This document shows, piece by piece, positions 10,567 through 22,399 of a DNA stretch of 64,000 bases. How positions within the stretch are numbered: position 1 is the stretch's first letter; each line of letters begins with the position of its first letter. A model generated the notes under the pieces. The model ran no database searches. It had not been told where the DNA came from and saw nothing but the letters and a program-made list of their open reading frames with translations. Source of the DNA: Knoxdaviesia capensis (taxonomy: Eukaryota; Ascomycota; Sordariomycetes; Microascales; Gondwanamycetaceae). The translations under genes and the position numbers were made by a program. The DNA lies in NCBI GenBank assembly GCA_001510575.1, contig LNGK01000005.1, positions 2,728,574-2,792,573 of the forward strand. Direction: 5' to 3'.

Positions 10567-13500
10567 ATTTCAAGTTCGGAGTAGAAGCAAGCAGAAAGAA
10601 AACTTCGGTTCAAAGAGCTTTTCTATTCAACAGTGGAGAGGAGAGCGCGAGCGAAGAGGAGAAAACTTAACAGTGGGCTGTTAATGCTTCTCTCACCGCT
10701 ACATCGAGAGCCCTGCAATGCGTGGGAAGAGGCGAAACCAAGCAGTTTCATCTCGGGGTAAAACTATAACAAACCCGAATTTTGGTGTGGAGAGGAAGGA
10801 TTTTGGCCTTTTCAATATACTACTGGACTTTCGTGCATTTGGATGCATTGAGGAGGTGAATCACAGGAGAATATGATATGTGGAAGAAGTACGATCGAGA
10901 AGTTTGACCTAGGATATATGTATGTACTATGTTCACACCCTGGCGAGTGCATATCCCGCAGTTGAAGCCAGTTTCATGTCGATGTTGTTATTTTTAAAAC
11001 ATGGCGTGGCCTCCATCAGGCGGTAAACGAAAGAGCAACGAGATGGCAGACATCTGAGGCTTATTCGAAGAACAACAACACTCGAAGATCTTCAGAACAA
11101 GCCATGCTGGGTCGAAACCTGCCACGATTCCCAAGCACGAAATCACTCGGCTTCAATATAGCATCACAGTTCTGTTGAGTAGTACAACACTGCCATCAGA
11201 TGAGATGAAATCCTATAGTGGCTCGTGCTATTAGAAGGAAAATCTTTCTTCTCCAGACCGTCCTTTGCAGTGTGCACGGAGGAAAAAAAAAAAAAAAAGA
11301 AAAGAACGAGGCTTGTTGGCAGCGTTGCATTTTGAGTTCTGGTCTTTTGCCTGCACATGCCACAATGAGACCAGTGTGCAAATTGAAAATTCGCCTCCCA
11401 GCCTGCCAAACGACAAAAAAAAAAGAAGGTTAGGGAAAACACACCCGAGCGTCACACACCAAAACCGGCTCGCCACATGCAATGAGTTATCGTGAGAGTT
11501 GCACAAAAAGGAAGAAAAGGCACTTTACGCCAGAAAAAAGGAAGTCAAAATTATATTGTGTGCGATTCCAAAATCCATCCAGCAAATCAGGTCCTTTGCC
11601 CTAGATGGAGAGATGGCAAGGGAAGGCGCCGTCATCGGGTTGTTCCTTCTTACGTCAAAGTGCTGACTCGAGGAAGCATGAAAAAGGAAAGCAAGACAAC
11701 CGACAAAACAGGAACTCACGAAAAGGACGCAAAGGCCCGTTACGGCCACTTTGAAGTAATGCAAGTGCGGTGTGGGTTGCACATTACACTCAGAAATTGG
11801 AGGAGGGAGACTTTTCCCCCGTTTGTGCAATACCCTCGGATTCGTGCATAGAAAGGAAGCCAATTGGGAGCGGCTTGCACATACAGTGCGCAAGTCAGAA
11901 CATATACATTGCATGCAATAAAGAAAGAGATATGCCCGTATCCGTTAGCATCGCTTAACATGAGCTGATATTCCATATCTCGTGGAAATCAACAGAAGAC
12001 TGTGAAGCCGCCCGGACATATATCTGTAAATAGCAAAGGCCAACAGCGCTGAACGGATGCTTGACAGGCAAAGACGTGGCCGATGAGAATCTGCGTCTGG
12101 TGTGCCGCACTCGTGCGGCGACTTTGTATCGTTTTGGTTAGCGGAAGAAGAGGAGAGGAGGGGGACTGGACTGGGGGAGAACGGACTCGATCATAATGGT
12201 GACCTTGCTATATGGATGGCATCATCAGTTATGCCGAGACGCGATTTCTTAGTGCCTATCAAGTATCAACTCTAACCAGTTCGGTCTGATGCGATGGATG
12301 CCGTCCGTGCTGGGCCAGGGAAGCTTTCGAGTTTGGCCGGCCGGCCTGTGCGATTATTTGTTGGCCCGTTTACGTGACATGGCGCCGATATCGAGGATAT
12401 TACAGCCGTGCTCTTGTGGGTGCGTTAGCTGACGCCGTCACAGCTCCTGGAGATTGGGGAATTTGGAAAACTGGTGGGACTTGCTCTCTGGCGTTGAAAC
12501 GAAGAAATAAAAACATGTCCGTCCTGCGATAACGGCCGTGCTATATCATTTCGACATGATCCCTGAGGCTTATCGGCCTACTATAAACTTCCTTGGTGGA
12601 CACGCAGATTGCGCTATGGTCTAACTCCTTCGGAGTACTACACCACCAGCTATATCTGGCCGGATTATCTATCAGTCCCCCCCTCGCTTTCTTCCCCTCC
12701 CCCTCCTACCCTAAGTGACATGCAACAATCCTGCCTCGATTTCCTCCCACACGCGGATGTCGGATATCAGCGAGACCTTACCACCACACTGCGACATCTC
12801 CGTGGTTCACTGCATACGGGCCTGTTGATTGCGGAGTCTGAAGCCAAGAGATAGTCGGCAGCTAGATCAGTACTATCAATGGATACTCCAGTCAGACTGT
12901 GGAGAATTCACACTAGGAATGCAGCAAAACCACCACAAGCCAGGGCACATCGACGTCCTAAAAGAGAGCTGATTTAGCAGTTCCCCTAACACAGTATGTA
13001 GCTTCGCCTCGGCTTTGTGTCAGGACAGGAACGTGCCAAAGTCCAGTAGCTATGTACCCGTAAGTAACTCATCGTTTGGGTTTAGTCCAGTGGCTGATCT
13101 GCTGGGCATTGCTTTGGAGTTCAACAGCTGACTATTCTTCCAAGAAGTATCCGGAGCAGTGTGGCACTTATAACGACATCATCACCCAGCTCCCGCCAAA
13201 ACCTTGCCCACCATTACAACAGCTCGTTTACCCGAGTTGGTTTAGGGGAGACACACCAGAAGACTGGTTGGAGCCAAATGCATGGCATTGGCAACAGCTT
13301 TAGTCCAGACTGACTGGACCATAGCCGGAAATCTTGGACGATGGGAGCATGCCGTTGGCTTAGCCTGCACCAACACCACCTTCACGTTGCTGGTTGGTCC
13401 ATGACACAAGTTCGCCTGCACGCACATAACAGGGTGGTGCTTGTGCTTATCCCCCCCAAAAAAGGATCAGGAAAAAGGAAAAAAAAAGCCCACAGCCAGC

Positions 13501-15168
13501 AGTTTTTGTACCTTTTACGTACATCCTGCCGCTAAACAGTACCTGGAACATCAGGTCACAACTCTTCCCACCCGCCAACAGAATCTGGCTTAGTTCTCAG
13601 TGTTACGGATACTTAACCGCAGAAAACATCCTTGGATTTGGACCAGTGGTTCCTCCCACACGCAAGCATACCGTCAATGGTCGGGGCTCGTTGGTATGGG
13701 GCACCACCGGCTTTGTTCACCAATTGTGAGCGGCACAGCCTTTTGGGCCCTTGCTTACAGGTCATGCCCCCCGGCACTGCGTAAGTCGCCAGAGGTCGAT
13801 ATGCATGGGCTTGGGTGAAGATGATCCTGGCCAGAACACAGACAGGGAAGCGCAGAGGAAGTCAAGCTTCGCGCAGAGACACAATGTTTGCCGATAACCT
13901 CCTCCTGGGCCGGGCCATATCAGATCACCAGCAGAGCACGTAACCGGGCCGCTTTTAAGGAGAAAGCAACTTGCCCGCTGACTGGACCTCCTTCTGGCCA
14001 TATGTGTGGCTTTCGGGCACTGACATTCATTCTTGGCCCATATATGCAACTTCGCCTCGTAGCTGCGAGGATCGAACCGCCTGCAAGTGCGAGACTGACT
14101 GCATAGTTAGCTGCTACACTCTGGTGTGGTTTCGTTGTGAGGTGCAGGACGCAAAGCCCGAAGTAAAACACGTCGTCCTGCACACTGTACGTCAGATCGA
14201 TGTATGCAGCTCTCCTCGGCTCCGGAGCTGCATGGGAAAAAGGAATCCAGAAGAACCTCTGTCGATGTATCTGTCGCCTCCAATAATACCTACAGTACCT
14301 AGCCCTGCCTGGCTGTTCTGCGCCAACCTGCACGTCTGGCCATTGCGGAAGCTGGAAGCTGAGGTGGCTTGCGTTTTCCCGCACTGTCCACACTGTCGCT
14401 TCCAGGAGCAGTGCTGTACCGCTGTTATTACCGTCCCGTCCTATAAATACAGTGCCAACAACCTGCATGTGCACTATAGACTTCTACACCACATATCGCT
14501 CGCACCACTTGGGCTTGTATCCGCTCCGCTTTGCTGCACGTTCTACTGCAGGCGCCCACCGGCCCTTCTCTCATTGGCCCGCGGGGCCCCGAAACTGGGG
14601 CTGGGCTGCGATCCCGTCCAGTGACTTCTTCACCGCCTCTTCAACCTCCTTCCCGGCTGTCTTCTCTTCACAGTATGGGATATTTTTTTGTGCTCACACC
14701 ACCCCCGCTTTCTCGTGTCTTCCTCTATTTGCTCGCTTTTTTCCCTCGCTCCTTCCTCCCCTTCCTTTTTCCGTTCGCTCCTGCTGTCCCCCCAGGTCAC
14801 CGTTCGCACCCCCCCAAAAACTTGATGGGTCACGACGGCTTTCGTCTCCCTTCTGCGAGTATCTGGTTCTGGCTCTGATCTCTCTCTCTCTCCAGTCTCG
14901 TCTCGTCTTGTCTCTTCTCTTTTTTCCTCTTCCTCCTTTTTTCCCTCCTTCATCTTCATCCTTGACTCTCATCTTCTCTTCACCCCCCACACATTGACTG
15001 ACTACAGCCAAAAGAGCGGTGTCGACATTTTCTATTCCCTGCAAACCCATCTTCTCTTCCGCCTTTTCTCTTTCTCTTCCTGCTTCAATCAACTTTGGTT
15101 CATTATCTACCGTCCCCTTTTCCTGTTTGTCTTTTCTTCTTCTTTTCCGCCTTATATCCTCTGTGACC
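10567..15168. other. 4.6-kb intergenic region upstream of the zinc-cluster gene
   Basis: No gene supported. A 16-base A run begins at 11283. The longer open frames at 13.0-14.6 kb start at non-ATG codons and carry no domain. Part of the distal sequence is probably the 5' leader of the regulator beginning at 15169. Long leaders and long upstream regions are common for developmental regulators in these fungi, so non-coding transcripts here are possible but not visible. Confidence 0.55.
14640..15168 (+). promoter_or_regulatory. pyrimidine-rich promoter/leader of the zinc-cluster regulator
   Basis: The half kilobase before the ATG is strongly C+T-rich on the coding strand, with long CTCTCT and CTTCCT runs (for example 14878-14960). 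CT-rich blocks just upstream of the transcription start are typical of highly expressed or regulated filamentous-fungal genes. No TATA box can be fixed with confidence. Confidence 0.45.
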
Positions 15169-17864
15169 ATGTCCTTCAACCTTTCTCCTGGCGGTGATGC
15201 CATAGTCGAACTTACATACGACCAGAACGACCAATATCAAATTTCCCACATTCACTCCGCCGCCGTAACATCGTCGAACACATCTCCGCTCTCGCAGCCT
15301 CTCTCAATTCCCACCCATCAGCAACGCCAGTGGCAGCAGATGTCCCTCGAAATGTCTTCGTCTTCGTCTCCGACATACTCGCCCGCCACCGGCCTCGAGG
15401 ACCACATGCCGGCCCATATGAACTCGCAGTGCTCGAGCCCGCTTTCCCAGCACAGTCTGCACTCGCCCTTCCAGTCCCCGCCCAATCCTTCGATAATGGA
15501 CTGGGCCATCCAACAGCAGCGCCAGCAGCAACAGCAACAACAACAACAACAACAGCAGCTTCACAACCTCCACCAAGCCCAACAACAGAGACATTCGTCT
15601 CCGCAGTCCCAGCTTCATCACCAGCACTCGAGGCATCCGTCCCCCCTGCACCAGGCTCGCCAATCACCTCCCCATGACCTGGGCTCGTATCTGCCTGATA
15701 ACGCCTTGATAGGCTTCAACTCGTTCCCTCCCGTTATCATTCCCGCCACGAGCCCCATGAACTTCATCCCGTCTCCCGTGGCCCTGCAGACCAGCCTCTC
15801 GCTGGATTCTGCCTCCTTCAATCCTCTGGCCGAGGACCCCTCGCACGTTCTGCCGTGGAACGCCGGCATGGGAATGGACAACTGGGCCGATCTCCAGAGC
15901 ACTCTGCAGATGGACAGCCTTCCCCGCATGGGAAGCATTGGCAGCCATTCGCCGTCTTCAACCTACCTTGAGGTGCTCTCGCTACCTTCCTCGAGCGGTG
16001 ACGGCTGGGCCATGGTGGACTGGAACCACAGTTATGACCAGTTCTCTCCTCCCACAACGGCCGCCACTGCCGCCATCTTCAACCCGGGCCAGACTCTGCA
16101 TTTGCGGTCCAGCACCGAACCTGAGCCGGTGAACACCCTCGACCTGGCCAGCTACGACGATGTCCCGTTCCCGTTGTCTCCCTTCTCCCCCGAGTCGGAC
16201 CATTATGCGTCATCCCCTCCTTCCTCGAGCCACCGCAACTGCTTCTCGCATGAGCACCACCAACACCACCACCATTCTCATGAGATTGTTGCCAGCTCGT
16301 CAGCCGTCACCGCTCCCATGCCCATCACTTCCCCTGTTTCGCGTACCATGTCCCACTCGAGCTCCATCTCTGGCTCCGGCTCGTGCTCGCCTCCGTCGAC
16401 CGCCGTGGTCCGCCGAAACTCTGGTGGCCCCAAGCGGTCTCCCATCCAGAAGGCTTCTGCCAAGCAGACTTCGCCGCGGAGAGCCAATTCTACTGGCAAA
16501 AAGGACGCCGGTGCCGTTGCTGAGAAGAAGGTCGGTCGCCGGAAGGGTCCTCTTCGCCCCGACCAGCGCCGCCAGGCCAGTGAAATCCGCAAGCTGCGTG
16601 CCTGCCTCCGCTGCAAGTTCCTCAAGAAGACCTGCGACAAGGGTGAGCCCTGTGCTGGCTGCCAGCCTTCGCATGCTCGTCTCTGGCAAGTTCCTTGCAC
16701 GCGTATCGACATCAAGGATATCGCTTACTTCATGAAGGACTGGAAGGCAGACTACGAGCGCCACCTTGACCGTGGCGTCTCCGTCTTCAATGTCAAGGGC
16801 TTCTCCCAGAAGGAGACTCTTCTCTGGGTCACCCACGGCTATGGATTCGCTCTCCCTGTTTCGGTCCGTGAGGTCTACGTTGCCGATGACAGCTGCTTCC
16901 AGGTTGACTGGGTTGAGTCGTGGCGGCCGGAGGAGGATGAGCCTACATTCTTCTATATCAAGACTGACCGTCTGGATGTTGGCGCTGAGGGTATCTCGGT
17001 GGCTGCTCTGTCCGAGTATCTAGACAAGCACATTGATGGCCCCTTTGAGGACTTCATCAACGAGCACTTCGAGGGCACTCCCTTCGTTACCGAGATCCTT
17101 AAGACTGCCTACCGCGTGTACACTAAGGAGAGACTCCCGGTGCTGCGCAAGGCTCTCAAGCTGGTCCTCGCCTACAACCTGACCCTTCATATCACCATGG
17201 TTGAGAACCACGGCTCTGAGGTCAAGCTTGAGGGCCAGATCGATGACGAGGACTCCAAGTTCTACGGCCGCTTCGTTGCCCCGGTCATGATCAACTTCCA
17301 GGTCAAGTGCGCCATGGCTGACATGTGGCGTGAGCTGCAGAAGGAGATTCTTGAGGATCTCTCCGCCCTGTACTCTAGCGTGTATAGCGGAGAGCGCCTC
17401 AAGAACTGGCCTACCATCTTCCTTCTGGCTTCTATCCTGCTGATTGTTTGGGAGGAGATGCAGTTTGACTGCCACTACCGCGTTCTGGACCAGAGCGTGG
17501 TTAACAAGTTCTGCTCCGACATGGAGGCTACTCCTATCGGTGTCATTGCCGGCTTGTTCCATGCCATCTCGCAGAAGCTCCCCGCCTTCCGTGACTGGGA
17601 CACCCAGAAGCACGGCCACGTCCTCAACAACAACGAGACCATCTGCGATGCCATGACTGAGGTCCGCCAGCATCTTCTCAAGCATGGTAAGTTGTCTTCC
17701 TCGATCTGATGTATCCCTGACAACGCTCAAGTTCAATAACTAACATTTCATCCCTTCTTCCAGAGACTTATCTTCGTTCTCGCAATGAGGCCAAGTTCGA
17801 CCGTGGTGACTTTGACTGCTTGTCAAACAAGTTTGTGTCGAAGCTGCTTATCCGCGCCAACTGA
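15169..17864 (+). CDS. Gln-rich transcription regulator with atypical Zn2Cys6 cluster
   Basis: Predicted nuclear DNA-binding regulator of 872 residues; targets unknown. Two exons, 15169-17686 and 17764-17864, with a 77-bp intron. The first 470 residues are low-complexity: Ser/Pro/His-rich, a polyglutamine run near residues 114-130 and a His cluster near 365. A basic stretch precedes the cysteine cluster at residues 479-510: CLRCKFLKKTC, CAGC, then VPC. The first five cysteines fit CX2CX6CX5CX2C, but the sixth is 12 residues further (CX11C), longer than the usual 6-9. The C-terminal 360 residues are non-repetitive and well-ordered in composition, and they do not read as the standard fungal-specific transcription factor domain. 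The start at 15169 is the ATG that begins the non-hydrophobic N-terminus; the frame is open further upstream but only from non-ATG codons. Codon use becomes strongly C/G-ending after residue 450, suggesting good expression. Confidence 0.85.
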
Positions 17865-19191
17865 TCCATGACCGCCTGAGAGACAAACTCATCGCCGTCT
17901 TCTGTGCTTTATATTTTCGATTTCCTTTGTCTACCAACACCACTCTCCTTGATATCTCTGAGCTTTCTTCTGCGTTCATTCATTTTTTCTTAACTCCCCA
18001 CCGGGATTTCCACTTGATATTCTGTTATCTGGTGTGGCCATATAGCGACGGCGTTCCTTTCTAACGACCAACCCACCTTGCGATTCTCTTTTCTTTCCTT
18101 CCGCTCCCCTTCATTGAGTGATCATTTTCACGAAATGATGGGAAATGGTTCATGCGTTATGCGACAAAACAGACATTTTTTTTTTGCCATGAGCTTCTGA
18201 GGCATGATTTACGGAGAGTGTTTTCTTTTTTTTTTTTTTTTTCAAAGTTGATGACTTGATTCAACGATTTGTATGACTTGATACTTATTTTCTTTTTTCT
18301 GTTCTTGATTCTCGACTCTGATTATATGACTGTGGGAGCGGCCTTCATGTTGCAACTTCTTTTTTTGTGATGCTGGGATACCTTGATTCTGAGGGTTGAG
18401 GAAGACTTTTTTTTTCTGTCTGATTTTTGATTCTATTTCTTTCAAACTGTTGGGAAGCCCGTTTTGTTGCCGGTGTTACGTTTCGGTTTATTGCATTTTT
18501 TTATAGTGCATGATGGTGCATGTGCATGAGAGGAGAACACGAAGACCTATGTTTCCCCCTAGCCATGCATGGAGATGAAGAGCATTTGTTGTTACTGCAA
18601 GCCTGGAAATTTGAACATTTTATTCCTTTTCTCTTTTTCTTCGCTCTTTCGTTCCTCAAAGTTGATTTTTTGCGATTTGGTTTCTTGATGATCTCTCGTT
18701 TATCTGATTGCCCTTGGCAACATTTTCAAGGGATTCACTATTTCTTCTTTAACGGCCGACCTCAACAGAGAAAGCAAGATGTTGGATTTCAAGAGAATGC
18801 CGGCGGGTAGCAGTTGGCCTTCATTGGCTTAGTTCAGGAAGAAGCACGATTGTGCAAAGACCAAAAGCAAGCGGGATGCAAGAATATATTTGATATTATG
18901 ACAGTTGACTTGGGCTTCAAATAGGGTTACAGATCCTCCTAAATTTTGCGAAGTCTTACAGTACGATGTAGCGTTTACGAAGGTGTCTCTCTTGGTCTAA
19001 AGCACTTGAACCTTATGGCTCGGTCTACGGTCGAGACGAGTGGTTCTTTGTTGCGGAGAAGAGTGAAAAGACGACGACAGGCGATTTCTGTTTCGGTAAT
19101 TCATTTCGCTGGCGGTCCTTTGGGATCCTTCATTTTCCTTCTTTCAGGGCCAACGTGTCTCTTGTTTCTGAAAAACCAGACGTGTGTGTGT

Positions 19192-19212
19192 GGGGGTGGG
19201 TGCGGGAGCGGG
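19192..19212 (+). other. predicted G-quadruplex next to GT repeats
   Basis: Four guanine tracts (GGGGG, GGG, GGG, GGG) are separated by loops of T, TGC and AGC, which satisfies the usual G3+N1-7 rule. The tract follows a GTGTGTGT run directly. Structure in the cell is not shown. Confidence 0.6.
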
Positions 19213-21194
19213 CGGTCGGATGACGTAGTGTGAAACAGGAAAATGAGGCCGCGATATGGCCAGTTTGTGTGTGTGTGTGGGATCACGGTGGTTTTGCGGG
19301 CGGCGCAGGAGAGCAGTATGGTTACCAAAAAAGAAAAAGAAAAAAAAGAACGATATTTGGCCGGATGAGTGTGTGTGAGTGTGTGTGTGTCTTTCTTGGA
19401 TATACCTCGTCGGAGGGTGAGATAAGAGGTTGATAGATAGGCGGGTGAAGTGAAGTGAAACAGGGAGAGACGAGTCTCCCTACGAGATATTCGGTGTGTA
19501 CGCTGGCAGCTGAAGTCTGCCATCAAGTGATCTAATCTCCTGAGGAGTGCAGACGACACAGATAAGAAAAAAGCACGCACCTTCGCGATGATCATGTCCT
19601 GCACCGTCTCCTTGCATACATGCGGTATCATGACGTCTTCCCATGCAGATTTTGGGCCGATATATAATACACACAGGAGGGAGAAATGAACCGCCGAGAA
19701 CGATGGGGGGCTCCGTGTGGGGATTGACAATTTCCACGCTGGGGTCTGGTGTGTCCTACAAATCAGTCGATTTGAATGATGCGGGAGACCAGTGGAGTCC
19801 AGGCCCCTTTGGGCGGGCGGTGGAGGCTCCTCGTTTCGGGGATTCTCATCATGGATTATCTCGAACACACACGTCCTCCATGAACTATTTTTGACCTCCT
19901 CATGACGATAATAATGCAGCCACTACCATTGATTTCCGTCGCCCGAGCCACGCCTATACTCCTAAGACGTATCGCCGAGGGGGTGGAGAGCCATAGGCCC
20001 GCGCTTCTAAGTCTGGTGTCTGCTGCGAGTTAGCTGGATCCGAGGTGAGGAAGACCCGAAATTCCTTGGGGGTCCAGAAGTAATTTTACTCGTTGTTGAT
20101 GTTGCATATGCTCGTATATAAGCGTTGTGTTCAATGGTATGCTGCCGGAATGACGGTATCAACCGCTGGGAGTGATGATACTGCTACGTCGAGATATTTG
20201 ACCGGCTGTGCCATCTACTACCGACTTCACTTCTCGTGGTGGTCTGGCCCTATAGGGTCGATCTTGAATCTGCATAAGTCTAAAAGAGCGTGGAAAAAGG
20301 GGGCGGCGAAAAAGAGAAAATGACCCTAACGTTCAACCACTGGCTTCATCAACGGGTTTGGAAAGGGGCGTGAAGTTGTTCTGGTTGGGGTTTCTGTCTT
20401 CCCTGTGATGTTGGCCAACTTACGGTTCTGCTTCGCCTGGCCATTTGCCCAGCCACCCGCCAACCTAGCTGGGGGATTTTAGGCGCACCCTGAGAAGCCG
20501 GGCACAAGGCTCTCGCTGGCAGTTTTTAGAAGCAAAAGGCCGTGAGCCTTTTCTGGATGAGTCCAACATTGGCAAGGGAGCAGAGAGGAGGGAGAGGAGG
20601 GGTTCCTGGTCATGCTCAGGGGAGAGACGTTGAGATGGAAGGCTGATGGTTTGTTTGCCTTTTTATTTTATTTTAATCCTGGTTGGGGTTGGCTTGTCGC
20701 CCTCCTTTCGGAGTGCCAGATCAACATTGTTGGAGGACACACATGGTTTCTTGACTTGACTCCTCTGTCCAATGAAGCTTCGGTGCCTGCTCCGTGAATG
20801 CTGTTACAGATGAAGCTGAACAGGCTATGCTATGCTTTTCGAGAACACTGAACGTGGCCGAGGAATCAACGACTACAGTACATTCTTAAAAAATCGGAAG
20901 ACAGACCTGAGATGCTTCACATGGCCGATGGCCCAGCTAGTAACTGCTAGCACAGGTCAATACAAACACTCATGATTCACGCAATGGCACCTCCGTCACC
21001 ATGGCCAGAAATGATGGGAGATATCAATACAGCCCAGCCCGGAAACATTGATGCCCTTTTGGTCATCTCATCATCCAACCTCTCGCCATCTACAGTAGGG
21101 TGATTCACCCAGGAAGACATGGGGGACTGCTGAAATCCGACCGGGGTGAGGTCCAGGGGGGAAAGGAGGGCCTCCGAGCCGGGCTACGTCATAT

Positions 21195-21218
21195 TCGTAA
21201 TCGGCTCTCCGATTACGA
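21195..21218. repeat. 10-bp-stem, 4-nt-loop hairpin at the transposon edge
   Basis: TCGTAATCGG and CCGATTACGA are perfect reverse complements separated by CTCT. The hairpin sits about 45 bp outside the left boundary of the Copia element. Confidence 0.85.
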
Positions 21219-21265
21219 TGATCCTTCTCAGTTGCAAACTACGGTTGGCTCGGCAGAACGGATTA

Positions 21266-21497
21266 TGTAGAACAGTCACGAAGTCACGAAGCTGATTGAT
21301 AATTTCGATGAAAACGGAATTATTGTTTTTCTTATTATTATCTAGTCTAAGTTTTGTTATTCCTTCTTCCGGAAGAGAAATTCTAATATACATAATTTAT
21401 TCTATTAATAGTAAATTTAGTGGGTTAGTGAGTTATCGTCTTAATTACTTATCTTAGGGTTCAGGGCTTTCCTATATCGATTATCACCTTCCTTATA
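21266..21497 (-). repeat. Copia 3' LTR
   Basis: 232 bp, the same length as its partner at 37052-37283. On the plus strand it begins TGTAGAAC and ends CTTATA, where the ancestral end was probably CACA. All differences from the partner that I checked are transitions. The outer (left) half is less mutated than the partner's matching half, whereas the inner half is more mutated. Confidence 0.9.
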
Positions 21498-22399
21498 CTC
21501 CCCGTTAATCGATATAGGTTATTCGGTCGCAAGTAAGTTATATAGCTTCGTAGGGAGGGCCGGTACTTAGTAACGTTAATATCTTTATTAGGCGTAAAAA
21601 GATAACTAGGCTAACTAGTTTAGTAAATATATCTACTAATTACTTAGTAATAGGAATATAGGCGGGGGTAATAAATCCTTTAGCGATAGCCTATTATAGG
21701 AAGTAGAAGTATATCCTTATATATCTAGATCGTTATTAAATCTTCTCCGAAGATATAAGTACGATAGCGCTTTTATTATTATAGAGAAGGATAATATTAG
21801 TATTATAGTCGATCTTAGAGAGGAATTATCGTATCTATATAGTATAAGTAACTACGTCCGAGGTAGTAATATATTCTACTTCGGCTAATAATTTTATAAC
21901 TACCTTTTACCTATAGGAGGCCTAAGCGACTAGTCCTCTATTAAAGAAGAATACGTATCCGGTTACGGATCGGCTTATTTTTAGGTAATTAGCCTAAATC
22001 GAATCGTAATACATATAGATTAGTATCGGTTAAGGTAGTGATATTAAGCTCTTAGGAAGTATATTATAGTAGATACTAGTCGATTTATTATTAGATAGGT
22101 AGCGAAGTAAGCGCTTTAAACGATACTAGTCGTATAACGTAGGAGAGGAAAAGTAAGACGAAAGATCGGAGATAGTAAAGGCTATATTAAGACGAGTTAT
22201 AGTACCGAGGTAGTTAAGCCTACTAATAATATATCTATATAAGGGTACCTTATATTTATCTAGTAACGGTTTCAGATAATCTAGGATATCTTATATAGCT
22301 AAACGTGGTTCTAATAGCGAGTTATATAGCCTATAATTAGAGAGATCTACTTCATTTAGGATATCTTTAAGATAAGATTCCTAAGATAGTTTTATAAAC

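Larger units (their letters stand above)
17865..21265. other. intergenic region between the regulator and the transposon block
   Basis: No gene supported. The first kilobase is T-rich (runs at 18177-18187 and 18227-18242) and probably includes the 3' untranslated region of the regulator. GT repeats occur at about 19182-19191, 19266-19280 and 19367-19391. A predicted G-quadruplex lies at 19192-19212 and a 10-bp-stem hairpin at 21195-21218, just outside the transposon. The 255-residue minus-strand open frame around 19.1-19.9 kb has no domain and is built on the GT repeats. Confidence 0.55.

Noticed and set aside
13076..13303. possible small secreted protein with a signal-peptide-like N-terminus
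   Set aside because: The frame begins at TTG, not ATG, and I found no convincing upstream exon supplying a start.
14040..14110. tRNA-like stretch on the minus strand (GGTTCGATCC with a partly complementary acceptor)
   Set aside because: The T-stem has mismatches, the total length is about ten bases too short, and no D-arm or anticodon arm can be formed.
13971..14624. 217-codon open frame on the plus strand
   Set aside because: It starts at a non-ATG codon, its composition is mixed and no domain is recognisable.
15019..15168. upstream extension of the zinc-cluster protein giving a hydrophobic N-terminus
   Set aside because: The extension begins at a non-ATG codon and lies in the CT-rich leader, which explains its Ser/Leu/Phe composition.
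19101..19868. 255-codon open frame on the minus strand
   Set aside because: Built largely on GT/CA repeats (Thr-His runs) with no domain; likely untranslated.
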